DNA of 62,896 nt from JBGTLW01 sp964614575 (GTDB lineage Bacteria > Planctomycetota > Phycisphaerae > Phycisphaerales > Phycisphaeraceae): the NCBI GenBank assembly GCA_964614575.1, contig CAZTLX010000004.1, positions 1 to 62,896 of the forward strand, in the 5' to 3' direction. Both the position numbers and the translations under genes were made by a program. Numbering within the stretch: the stretch's first letter is position 1; every line of letters starts with the position of its first letter. The notes under the pieces were generated by a model that made no database searches, was not told where the DNA came from, and saw only the letters and a list, made by a program, of their open reading frames with translations. Shown piece by piece: positions 51,644 to 59,199 of the stretch.

Positions 51644-53049
51644 GTATCCTGGTTGATCAATCCCCGTACCTGCTGGCCCAGGCGGACCAGACACCGCAGA
51701 TGACCTCGGCCGTCGATTCGGCGACCGATGCCGCGGCGGCCGTGGGCCAAGAGCCCGCGCTGCTGGAAGTCATCAACCCTTACCTGCCGGTGTTTTTCGT
51801 CGCGTTTTTTGTGAGCATCATCGCCACGCCGATCATGCGCACCCTCGCGATCCGCAACGGCATCATCGACTGGCCCGACCTGCAGCGCAAGGCCCACCTC
51901 ACCCCCGTCGCTTACCTCGGCGGCCTGGGCATCTGCCTCGGCTGGCTCGCCGGCGTGGTCGGCTGCTACTTCCTGGCCGACGGGCGGGCGTTCCCCATCG
52001 AGATCATCCTCGGCGCGGCCGCGATCACCATCACCGGCATCTTCGATGACGTCTACGGCATCCGCGCCCGGGTGAAAGTCGGCGGACAACTCTTCGCGGC
52101 CGCGGCACTCGCGTCGGTCGAACTCACGCCCGGCGGGGGGGCGATCGGCATCCAACTCATGGGGTCGATCTTCAGCATCATCGGCCTCGGCGGGGCACCC
52201 TACTGGCTCATCTACGTCTGCGGCACCATGCTCATCGCCTTCTTCGTCCTCGGCGGATGCAACGCCGTCAACCTCATCGACGGGCTCGACGGCCTGGCCT
52301 CCGGCGTCGTCGCCATCGCGGTCGGGGGCTTCCTCTGTATCGCCGGCCTCGTCGCCCTCGACCACATGGCCGCCAGCGACACCATCGGCGTGCTCAAGCT
52401 CTCCGACACCGCCCGTATCGTCATGTGCCTGGCCATCCTCGGCGCGATCGCCGGGTTCCTGCCCTACAACTTCAACCCGGCCACCATCTTCATGGGCGAC
52501 GCGGGTTCGCTGCTGCTGGGTTATCTGTCGATGACCACCATCCTGCTTTTCGCCGACACCGAGGTCGCGGCGCTCAAGATCGTTACCGCCTGCCTGATTG
52601 TTTTTGCCCTGCCGATCACCGACACCTCGCTGGCGATGATCCGCCGCAAGATCCGCGGCCAGTCGATGTTCGCGCCGGATGCTCAGCACCTCCACCACCT
52701 GCTGCGTAAGCGCGGCTTGTCGGTGAAGAAAGCCGTGCTGGTGATGTACCTGATGGCGATCACCTTCGCGGTGCTGGGGGTGTCGATGATCGCGCTGGAC
52801 CTGCGCTGGCGAAACGTGATGGTCGTCTTCGTGGTGCTCTACGGCTTCATCATGGTCACCGCGTTCAAGGTCGGCCAGCAGCAGTTGATCCGCGAGAAGC
52901 TGGCCGAGCAGGGCCTGCTGACCCCGGCCCCCGCCCCGCGGGAAAGCACCGCCCCGGCCCAGCCCAATCCCGACGAACCCCCCGTCGAAGCCCCGCTCCC
53001 CGGCGAAGACCACGGCCGCACTACCGGCGAAGCGTCGCAGGCGTCATAA
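51640..53049 (+). CDS. Undecaprenyl-phosphate sugar-1-phosphate transferase (WecA/MraY family)
   Basis: 469 residues, about 10-11 TM segments. Starts polysaccharide assembly on the lipid carrier. Conserved catalytic motifs: GIFDDVYGI (DD), NAVNLIDGLDGLA, IFMGDAGSLLLG and the cytosolic DAQHLHHLLRKRG. The N-terminus (about 40 residues) and a Pro/Glu-rich C-terminal tail (about 425-469) are extra. ATGA overlap with the epimerase shows coupling. Last gene of the cluster; a long palindrome follows 12 bp later. WecA (GlcNAc-1-P) is the closest type; the actual sugar is not known. Confidence 0.88.
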   Translation: MSILVDQSPYLLAQADQTPQMTSAVDSATDAAAAVGQEPALLEVINPYLPVFFVAFFVSIIATPIMRTLAIRNGIIDWPDLQRKAHLTPVAYLGGLGICLGWLAGVVGCYFLADGRAFPIEIILGAAAITITGIFDDVYGIRARVKVGGQLFAAAALASVELTPGGGAIGIQLMGSIFSIIGLGGAPYWLIYVCGTMLIAFFVLGGCNAVNLIDGLDGLASGVVAIAVGGFLCIAGLVALDHMAASDTIGVLKLSDTARIVMCLAILGAIAGFLPYNFNPATIFMGDAGSLLLGYLSMTTILLFADTEVAALKIVTACLIVFALPITDTSLAMIRRKIRGQSMFAPDAQHLHHLLRKRGLSVKKAVLVMYLMAITFAVLGVSMIALDLRWRNVMVVFVVLYGFIMVTAFKVGQQQLIREKLAEQGLLTPAPAPRESTAPAQPNPDEPPVEAPLPGEDHGRTTGEASQAS

Positions 53050-53061
53050 GCGCTTGGAGGA

Positions 53062-53151
53062 ATCCCGCCCTTCGCTGCCGCTCAGGACGGGCGTTAGGCG
53101 CGGTCCACATGCACTTAACGCCCGCCCCTGAGCGGCAGCAAAGGGCGGGAT
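53062..53151. repeat. REP palindrome pair, left of the transposase
   Basis: Arms 53062-53096 and 53116-53151 (atcccgcccttcgctgccgc...; complement taacgcccgcccctgagcgg...) match at 33-34 of 36 positions, 19-nt loop. GGAG (53056-53059) lies just outside, like the tetranucleotide of bacterial REPs. Confidence 0.8.
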
Positions 53152-53166
53152 ACGCAAGCGCGTGCG

Positions 53167-53712
53167 TTACAAGCCGAACCCCTCATCGTCCGTCATCTGA
53201 AAATGCCAGACCCACGCCCCGGTTTTCCGCGCGTGGGACAGGATGTAGTTGAAGGTGTTGATCTGATGCTCCCGGTCCCGCATCGGCTGGGGGTCGCAGT
53301 CTTCCGACCAGATGCGGCCGGGCAGGACGTCGCGCACGGCGTGGGACGCGGCCTGCTTCCAGAGACCAACGATCCCCTTGATCGCCTCGCGGTCCGGCGG
53401 CAACTCCACCAGCAGATGGGCGTGAAATTCATCGACGCTGACGGCCAGCAGACGATGGCCCTGGCGGCGGACTTTCTCGATGAGTTTGCCGCCGATGATC
53501 GGCCACAGCCGCTTGTGCAACCGCACCGGCGGGCCGAAGCGTTGCTCGTGACGATACAGCCCCGCGTGTTCGCCTTCTGGCGGTGGTGATTTATAGTCGC
53601 CGGAAGAGTGGATGCGGTGGTCTTTGGCGCGGAACCCTCGGCGGTCACCATGCAGCCAGGAGCGGTGGGTGTTCAGAACGATCTGATACCACTGCTTCCC
53701 CGGGGTGGGCAT
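53167..53712 (-). CDS. REP-associated tyrosine transposase (Y1 HUH family)
   Basis: 181 residues. Y1-type single-strand transposase related to IS200/IS605. The HUH metal site is H97-A-H99 in VDEFHAHLLVELPP, and the candidate nucleophile is Tyr156 in INTFNYILSHARK. The opening IVLNTHRSWLHGDRRGFR is typical of the TYGTWLHGDERG-type family in planctomycetes. No terminal IS ends were seen; instead nearly identical palindrome pairs lie at 53062-53151 and 53759-53851, as for RAYT genes that mobilise REPs. AAGGAA is upstream of the ATG, and TATCAT at 53741-53746 is a plausible -10. It sits between the EPS cluster and rpsB. Confidence 0.85.
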   Translation of the reverse strand: MPTPGKQWYQIVLNTHRSWLHGDRRGFRAKDHRIHSSGDYKSPPPEGEHAGLYRHEQRFGPPVRLHKRLWPIIGGKLIEKVRRQGHRLLAVSVDEFHAHLLVELPPDREAIKGIVGLWKQAASHAVRDVLPGRIWSEDCDPQPMRDREHQINTFNYILSHARKTGAWVWHFQMTDDEGFGL

Positions 53713-53740
53713 GGGAGGGTTCCTTGATGGTGCGGTGAAG

Positions 53741-53746
53741 ATGATA
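53741..53746 (-). promoter_or_regulatory. -10 element of the transposase gene
   Basis: TATCAT on the minus strand, 28 nt before ATG 53712; the surrounding 12 bases also occur at the zinc-ribbon gene (38184-38195). Confidence 0.4.
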
Positions 53747-53758
53747 ACGCGCGGAAGA

Positions 53759-53851
53759 GATCCCGCCCTTCGCTGCCGCTCAGGGGCGGGCGTTGGGGCT
53801 GGGCAATGGTGTGTAAAACGCCCGTCCTGAGCGGCAGCGAAGGGCGGGATC
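53759..53851. repeat. REP palindrome pair, right of the transposase
   Basis: Arms 53759-53794 and 53817-53851 pair nearly perfectly and have the same sequence as 53062-53151. Ends 20 bp before the -35 of the rpsB promoter. Confidence 0.8.
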
Positions 53852-53871
53852 CTTCGGGTTCAATCCCACGC

Positions 53872-53899
53872 TTGCAGCCCCGGGGTCCACTGTTACAAT
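53872..53899 (+). promoter_or_regulatory. rpsB promoter
   Basis: -35 TTGCAG (53872-53877), 16-bp spacer, extended -10 TGTTACAAT with TACAAT at 53894-53899. The expected leader is about 315 nt. Confidence 0.6.
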
Positions 53900-54175
53900 A
53901 CGGCGAAGAAGGTGTCAGGACCTTCATCGTGGTGGGTTTGCGCCGGACCGGTCGATCAGGATGATCCTTCGCATCGGTTTCGCGGCCAGGCAGGCCCAGG
54001 ATTGACTTCACCACCGAGACGGCCACGCCGGTCACCTAGTCCGACCGGTTTCCTTGTGTCGCCGCTGACCTGACCCGGACGCCCGACGGATCGGACGCCC
54101 GCTCTTGTCATCGGCTGTGGCCCATATCGGCGACCCGCGTCGCCGCACGCGGATCGAGACAGAATCCCCGAAATC

Positions 54176-54206
54176 GAGGGGCTCGAAACCCAAGAGCAAG
54201 CCCCTC
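54176..54206 (+). promoter_or_regulatory. Hairpin just before the rpsB ribosome site
   Basis: GAGGGGCT (54176-54183) pairs perfectly with AGCCCCTC (54199-54206), 15-nt loop; AGGAG starts 3 nt later. It could be part of an S2 autoregulatory leader. Confidence 0.5.
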
Positions 54207-54221
54207 ACAGGAGTCGCGTTC

Positions 54222-55097
54222 ATGGCCTCGCTTGTTAAAGACCTCGTTGAAGCCGGCATCCACTTCGGCTCCCGCGCCACCGCGTGGAACCCGAAGATGG
54301 CCCCCTACATCTATGGCAAACGCCAGAAGATGCACGTCATCGACGTGAAGGAAACCGTCAAGGGCCTGCTGCTGGCCCGCAAATTCGTCACCAAAACCGT
54401 GGCCTCCGGCAAGGACGTGCTGTTCGTCGGCACCAAACGCCAGGCCCGGGCCATCATCGAGAAGAACGTCGGCGAGCAGAAGATGCCCTACGTCACCGAG
54501 CGCTGGCTCGGCGGCACGCTGACCAACTTCGCCACCATCCGCCAGCGTCTCAAGCGCCTCGAAGAGCTCGAAGCGATCGAAGAATCCGGGCAGATCGACA
54601 ACTACTCCAAGAAGATGGAGTCTCAGCTCCGCCGCGAGAAGAACAAGATCCTGCGCAACCTCGCCGGCATCCGCGACATGACCAAGCTGCCCGGGGCGAT
54701 GGTCGTGATCGACGTGAACCACGAGATGAACGCGCTCAAGGAAGCCCGCAAGCTGGGCATCCCGACGGTGTGCCTGATCGACACCGACAGCGACCCGGAC
54801 TACGCGGACATCCCGATCCCCGGCAACGACGACGCGATGCGTTCGATCGAGGTGGTGATCCAGAGCCTGTGCGCGGCCGTGGCCGAGGGCAAGCAGAGCC
54901 GGGCCATCACCGCCGCGAGCAAGGGCGAGTCGGCCGAGGGCGGGCAGTCGCAGCGTCGCCGCAGCCGCCGGGCCCAGTTCCGTGCGACCGATGAGGCATC
55001 CGCCGCGGGCGAAGGTGAGGGCGAAGCGTCGGCCCCGGCAGGCGAAGGTGCCGACGCCCCCGCCGAGCACGCCGCCGCCAGCTCGGCGCAGGCATAA
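54222..55097 (+). CDS. rpsB: 30S ribosomal protein S2
   Basis: 291 residues. LVKDLVEAGIHFGSRATAWN, PYIYGKRQKMHVIDVKET, RWLGGTLTNFATIRQRLKRL and PVAT-like region TDSDPDYADIPIPGNDDAMR are characteristic of S2. The C-terminal 60 residues are an Ala/Glu/Gly tail absent from E. coli. ATG 54222 has AGGAG 8 nt upstream and matches the usual N-terminus (MASLVKDLVEAG); an in-frame start at 54105 adds an unlikely 39 residues. It is followed at 91 bp by tsf, the classical pair. Confidence 0.97.
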   Translation: MASLVKDLVEAGIHFGSRATAWNPKMAPYIYGKRQKMHVIDVKETVKGLLLARKFVTKTVASGKDVLFVGTKRQARAIIEKNVGEQKMPYVTERWLGGTLTNFATIRQRLKRLEELEAIEESGQIDNYSKKMESQLRREKNKILRNLAGIRDMTKLPGAMVVIDVNHEMNALKEARKLGIPTVCLIDTDSDPDYADIPIPGNDDAMRSIEVVIQSLCAAVAEGKQSRAITAASKGESAEGGQSQRRRSRRAQFRATDEASAAGEGEGEASAPAGEGADAPAEHAAASSAQA

Positions 55098-55188
55098 GCC
55101 CGCACCGCCCGCCAACCTCCCGCTCACACGGGCGGGTTACCATCCCGTTATCTAGCAACCGCAACCTTCCGACCACGGAGAGACCCCC

Positions 55189-55992
55189 ATGGCGACAATC
55201 ACCGCCAAGGACGTAATGCAGCTTCGCAAGGCCACGGGCCTGGGCATGATGGAGGCCAAGAAGGCCCTGGAAGAAACCGACGGCGACCTCGAAGCCGCCA
55301 AGGACCTGCTGCGCCAGAAGGGCCTGGCCCGCATGGACAGCCGCAGCGACCGCGAGTCGTCCGAGGGCAAGGTCGCCGTGGCCGTGGCCGATGACGGCCG
55401 CAAGGGCGCGATCGTCGTGGTCAACACCGAGACCGACTTCACCGCGAACAACGAAGACTTCGGCAAGATGATGGCCGCCGTCGCCAAGGCCGCGCTCGAT
55501 CAGCAGCCCGGCGAGGTGCAGAAGACCGACGCCATCCAGTCACTGATCGACGACGTCCGCGTGACCACCAAGGAAAACGCCCAGTTCGCCGAGGGCAAGG
55601 TCTTCGGCGGCCCCGACAGCAAGATCGGCTCCTACGTCCACCACACCGGGAAGATCGGCGTGCTGATCGAGGTCGCGGGCGAGGTGCACGACGAGCTGCT
55701 CAAGCAGGTCTGCATGCACATCTCCGCCGCCAACCCGATCGCGCTGTCCGAAGATGACGTGCCCGCCGAGCTGGTCGCCAAGGAGCGCGAGATCGCCAAG
55801 GTCCAGGCGCTCGAATCCGGCAAGCCGGAGAACATCGCCGAGAAGATGGTCGAAGGCAAGGTCCGCAAGTACTACGACGAGGTCGTGCTGCTGCGGCAGA
55901 ACTTCGTGCTCGACGAGAAGAAGCAGATCAAGGACGTGCTGCCCAAGGGCGCGACGATCAAAGCCTTCGCCCGCTATCAGGTCGGTGCCTGA
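55189..55992 (+). CDS. tsf: Elongation factor Ts
   Basis: 267 residues. Nucleotide exchange factor for EF-Tu. N-terminal domain AKDVMQLRKATGLGMMEAKK and ALEETDGDLEAAKDLLRQKG; core with VVVNTETDFTANNEDF; and the SYVHHTGKIGVLIEVAG region. Length is near the usual 280. GGAGAG before the ATG. A Rho-independent terminator follows 77 bp after the stop, after a REP-like hairpin. Confidence 0.97.
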   Translation: MATITAKDVMQLRKATGLGMMEAKKALEETDGDLEAAKDLLRQKGLARMDSRSDRESSEGKVAVAVADDGRKGAIVVVNTETDFTANNEDFGKMMAAVAKAALDQQPGEVQKTDAIQSLIDDVRVTTKENAQFAEGKVFGGPDSKIGSYVHHTGKIGVLIEVAGEVHDELLKQVCMHISAANPIALSEDDVPAELVAKEREIAKVQALESGKPENIAEKMVEGKVRKYYDEVVLLRQNFVLDEKKQIKDVLPKGATIKAFARYQVGA

Positions 55993-56011
55993 GTCAGGTC
56001 CTTTCCCGTAC

Positions 56012-56050
56012 AAGCCCGCTCATGCGTAGCGCAGCGAAGCTTGGGCGGGA
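56012..56050. repeat. REP-like hairpin, short family (copy 4)
   Basis: aagcccgctcatgcgtagcg then cagcgaagcttgggcggga; same organisation as copies at 7811 and 12887. Confidence 0.65.
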
Positions 56051-56069
56051 TAAAATACAATAAACCCTT

Positions 56070-56102
56070 AAGCGTCGCCCCTCAACCCGGCGACGCTTTT
56101 TT
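56070..56102 (+). terminator. Rho-independent terminator of rpsB-tsf
   Basis: AAGCGTCGCC (56070-56079) pairs with GGCGACGCTT (56089-56098), 9-nt loop, followed by T6. Its end touches the recQ stop. Confidence 0.88.
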
Positions 56103-58018
56103 CATGCCCCCTCCGCCCGCGCCAGCACCACGCCGAACGGCACCCGGTCCAGCGCACCAAACAGCTCGTGCTTCGTCAGCCTCGCCTTGACCAGCGCCGG
56201 CGACGAGACCCCGCACAGCAGCCGCGCCAGCGACCGCGGGTGGACCAGCGCCTCGCGCTGCTCGCGCCGCAGCGCCTCGGCCTTGCGCCAGGTGTCCTCA
56301 TCGATCGACACGTTCCCGCGTGGCGGCATCCGCGCCGGCCGTTGCCCATCCAGGCACCACGAGCAATGGCCGCAGGGCTCACGCCGCTCGCCGAAGTGGG
56401 CGCTGAGCGCCGCGACCTGGCAGCCGTCGTGCTCGACCAGATCGACCACCTGCCGCAGCCGGGCCAGCTCGTTGGCCTCGTGGCGCAGGGCGCGGTCGTG
56501 CAGCTTCTTCGCCAGCGCCGGCAGGTCGTCCGGCCGCTTGAGCATGCGGAACCGATGCCGCACGCCCGCCGCCCTCACCTCCATCATGCCGCGCTCGCCC
56601 AGGTAATCCAGCGCCGCGATGATCCGCTCGCGCGGCTGGCTCAGATCATCCGCGGCCCGGTCCACGTCCAGATCAAACCACGTCTTCGCCTTGCGCGCCT
56701 GTTTGAGCACCGCGGCCAGAAACGCCCGGCGGTCGCCCTCGAACTGGCCGAGAATCTGCTTCGACGACATCAGCGGCTGGAACTTGTAGCTGGCGTAGAA
56801 CGGCGTGCCGCCCTCCAGATAACCGAGCAGCTCCAGGTAGGTCAGCAGCGTCCGCGCTACCAACTCGCGCAGGTCGTGGGCCCGCGACAAATCAGAGATG
56901 CTCACATCAAACGCCTCGTCCTGCGCGAACACATCGGCGACGAAGCCGCTCACCGCTTCGGCCGTCGGCGTGTCGCCGTAGATGAAGTTCTCCAGCGTGT
57001 TCAGGTCGTCGGGGCAGGCGAAGACCTCGCACAGCGCGGGCTTCCCGTCGCGTCCGGCCCGGCCGATCTCCTGCGCGTAGTTCTCCAGGCTCTTGGGCAG
57101 GTTGTTGTGGTACACGTAGCGGATGTCCGCCTTATCGATGCCCATGCCGAATGCGATCGTCGCCACCACGATCCCATCCCCGCTGCCCAGGAACCACTCC
57201 TGCACGTCGCTGCGCTGCTCGGGCTTCATGCCCGCGTGGTAAGCCCGGGCCGCATGGCCCGCTTCGGTCAGACGCTCGGCGACCTTCTCTGCGGTGCGTT
57301 GCAGCGTGACGTACACGATCGTCGGTCCCGGCGGGTTCTGCTTGAACCGATCGATCAGCCACGCCGAACGCTCCCGCCGCGTGCAGGGCGTCAGCCGCAG
57401 CGTCAGGTTCGGCCGATAGAACGCCGTGCGCACCGCACAGGACGGATCGATCTCAAATACCCGGCAGATGTCGTCGAGCACCTTCGGCGTCGCCGTGGCG
57501 GTCAGGGCGAGCACGCGTTTGGCCCGCGCGGCCTTCGCGTACCCGGCGAGCTTGAGGTAGTCCGGCCGAAAGTTGTGCCCCCACTCGGAGATGCAGTGCG
57601 CCTCGTCCACCGCGAACAGCGCCACGTCGAGCTGATCGAGCACCTGCCGGAAGCGTTCGTTGTTGAACCGCTCGGGCGCGACGTAGAGCAGGCGCAGGTC
57701 GCCGGAGCGGACGCGGTCCATCGCCGCGCGGTAGCCCTCGGCGTCGAGGGTCGAGTCCAGCCGTTGAGCCGCGATGCCGCGGGCGGCCAGGGCGTCGATC
57801 TGGTCCTTCATCAGCGCGATCAGCGGCGAGACGACCAGGGTGATCCCCTCGAACGCGAGGGCGGGCAACTGGTAACACAACGACTTGCCCCCGCCGGTGG
57901 GGAACACGGCCGCGGCCGATCGGCCGGCCAGCAGGTGCTCGACCACCGCGCGCTGGCCGGGTTTGAAGGTGTCGTAGCCGAAGTGCTCGGCCAGAAGGGC
58001 GGCGGGGTCGGTCGGCAT
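56102..58018 (-). CDS. recQ: ATP-dependent DNA helicase RecQ
   Basis: 638 residues. 3'-5' helicase for recombination and fork repair. Motif 0/I: GYDTFKPGQRAVVEHLL and FPTGGGKSLCYQLPA; motif II: AVDEAHCISEWGHNFRPDY; TATATPKV; motif VI: QEIGRAGRDG. RecQ-C zinc site CQVAALSAHFG...PCGHCSWC (four Cys). The C-terminus (about 580-638) does not look like an HRDC domain. ATG 58018 has GGGGGA upstream; an in-frame ATG at 58240 would extend into ilvE. Divergent from ilvE, convergent with tsf. Confidence 0.95.
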   Translation of the reverse strand: MPTDPAALLAEHFGYDTFKPGQRAVVEHLLAGRSAAAVFPTGGGKSLCYQLPALAFEGITLVVSPLIALMKDQIDALAARGIAAQRLDSTLDAEGYRAAMDRVRSGDLRLLYVAPERFNNERFRQVLDQLDVALFAVDEAHCISEWGHNFRPDYLKLAGYAKAARAKRVLALTATATPKVLDDICRVFEIDPSCAVRTAFYRPNLTLRLTPCTRRERSAWLIDRFKQNPPGPTIVYVTLQRTAEKVAERLTEAGHAARAYHAGMKPEQRSDVQEWFLGSGDGIVVATIAFGMGIDKADIRYVYHNNLPKSLENYAQEIGRAGRDGKPALCEVFACPDDLNTLENFIYGDTPTAEAVSGFVADVFAQDEAFDVSISDLSRAHDLRELVARTLLTYLELLGYLEGGTPFYASYKFQPLMSSKQILGQFEGDRRAFLAAVLKQARKAKTWFDLDVDRAADDLSQPRERIIAALDYLGERGMMEVRAAGVRHRFRMLKRPDDLPALAKKLHDRALRHEANELARLRQVVDLVEHDGCQVAALSAHFGERREPCGHCSWCLDGQRPARMPPRGNVSIDEDTWRKAEALRREQREALVHPRSLARLLCGVSSPALVKARLTKHELFGALDRVPFGVVLARAEGA

Positions 58019-58073
58019 CGTGGTCCCCCGAGGGTCACGGGATGAGTCTCGCCAGGTCGTTTCGGTATGTTTT

Positions 58074-58112
58074 AGTGTAGCGTGCCCCGCGGCGGGTCGC
58101 GTGAGGTATAAT
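58074..58112. promoter_or_regulatory. Divergent -10 elements of recQ and ilvE
   Basis: TATAAT at 58107-58112 (plus) for ilvE and TACACT at 58079-58074 (minus) for recQ. No clear -35 boxes. Confidence 0.45.
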
Positions 58113-58136
58113 CCGTGGCTCGACTTTCGCCCGCTG

Positions 58137-59090
58137 ATGACCACCCTGATGACCCCCCACACCGCCCACTCTTCCACGACCGCCGTGCCCCCCAATGCGC
58201 CCGCGTCGCCCGTGCCCACGGTCAGGGCGGTGTGGATCAACGGCGAGCTGGTCCCGCCCGCCGAGGCGACGGTCAGCGTGTTCGATCACGGGCTGCTCTA
58301 CGGCGACGGTGTCTTCGAGGGCATCCGCATGTACGGCGGACGCATCCTCAAGTGCAAGACCCACCTCGATCGGTTGTACGCCTCGGCCAAGGCCGTGCGG
58401 CTTACCGTGCCCTACAGCCGCGAGGAGCTGACCCGGGCGATCTACGCCACCTGTGAGGCAAACCAGCGGCAGGACGCCTACATCCGCCTGTGCATCACGC
58501 GCGGGGCGGGCACGCTCGGGCTCAACCCGTTTAATTGTCATCAGCCCACGGTGTTCATCATCGCCGCGTCGATCCAGCTCTACCCGCCGGCGCTCTACGA
58601 GAAGGGCATGGCGGTGATCATCGCGAAGACGATCCGCAACGACCCGCGCGCTCTCTCGCCCGCGATCAAGAGCATGAACTACCTCAACAACATCCAGGCG
58701 AAGATCGAAGCGATCGACGCCGGGGTGCTCGAGGCGATCATGCTTAACTGGGAGGGGCACATCTGCGAGTGTACGGGCGACAACATCTTTTTCGTGAATG
58801 ATGGCCGCCTGCTGCGCCCGCCGCTGAGCGCCGGCATCCTGGAGGGCGTGACGATGCGGATCGTGCAGGAGCTGGCCGCCGAGCAGGGCCTCAGCGTCTG
58901 CGAGCAAACGATCACGCGCGATGACGTGTTCGCGGCCGACGAAATCTTCCTCACCGGAACCGCCGCCGAGGTCATCCCCGTGACGAAAGTCGATGACCAT
59001 ACCGTCGGCGACGGCACACCCGGTCCGGTCACCCGCAAGCTGATCAAGGCCTTCCGCGCGATGATCGCCGACGGCGTGCTCGAGGATTGA
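58137..59090 (+). CDS. ilvE: Branched-chain amino acid aminotransferase
   Basis: 317 residues. PLP enzyme of fold type IV that transfers the amino group to branched-chain 2-oxo acids. VWINGELVPPAEATVSVFDH, LLYGDGVFEGIRMYGG (class-IV signature), AIKSMNYLNNIQAK with the PLP Lys178, EAIMLNWEGHICECTGDNIF, and LTGTAAEVIPVTKVD. TATAAT lies 24 nt before the ATG at 58137; no SD. D-amino acid transaminase and ADC lyase share the fold, but the GYG/EGIR-type sequence favours IlvE. Confidence 0.92.
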   Translation: MTTLMTPHTAHSSTTAVPPNAPASPVPTVRAVWINGELVPPAEATVSVFDHGLLYGDGVFEGIRMYGGRILKCKTHLDRLYASAKAVRLTVPYSREELTRAIYATCEANQRQDAYIRLCITRGAGTLGLNPFNCHQPTVFIIAASIQLYPPALYEKGMAVIIAKTIRNDPRALSPAIKSMNYLNNIQAKIEAIDAGVLEAIMLNWEGHICECTGDNIFFVNDGRLLRPPLSAGILEGVTMRIVQELAAEQGLSVCEQTITRDDVFAADEIFLTGTAAEVIPVTKVDDHTVGDGTPGPVTRKLIKAFRAMIADGVLED

Positions 59091-59199
59091 TCGCGGATGT
59101 TCGATGTGCGATGTTCGATCGCCCCCGGCTCGGGCATCGTGGGACCGCAGTGTGGTTTGGCACATGTCTGACATCGACCATCGCCCATCGCCCACCGAT
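59091..59199. repeat. Imperfect inverted repeat spanning the truD start
   Basis: Left: gatgttcgatgtgcgatgtt near 59095-59114. Right: acatcgaccatcgcccatcg near 59169-59188, inside truD. Unit-like (gatgttcg, catcgccc) and reverse-complementary overall, but imperfect. Confidence 0.45.

Noticed and set aside
53167..53712. Complete IS200/IS605 insertion sequence
   Set aside because: No subterminal IS200-type ends or TnpB partner; palindrome pairs on both sides fit a REP-associated transposase instead.
53850..53870. gggttcaatccc, resembling a tRNA T-arm
   Set aside because: No matching acceptor, D- or anticodon arms in the preceding 60 nt; it lies at the edge of the REP palindrome.
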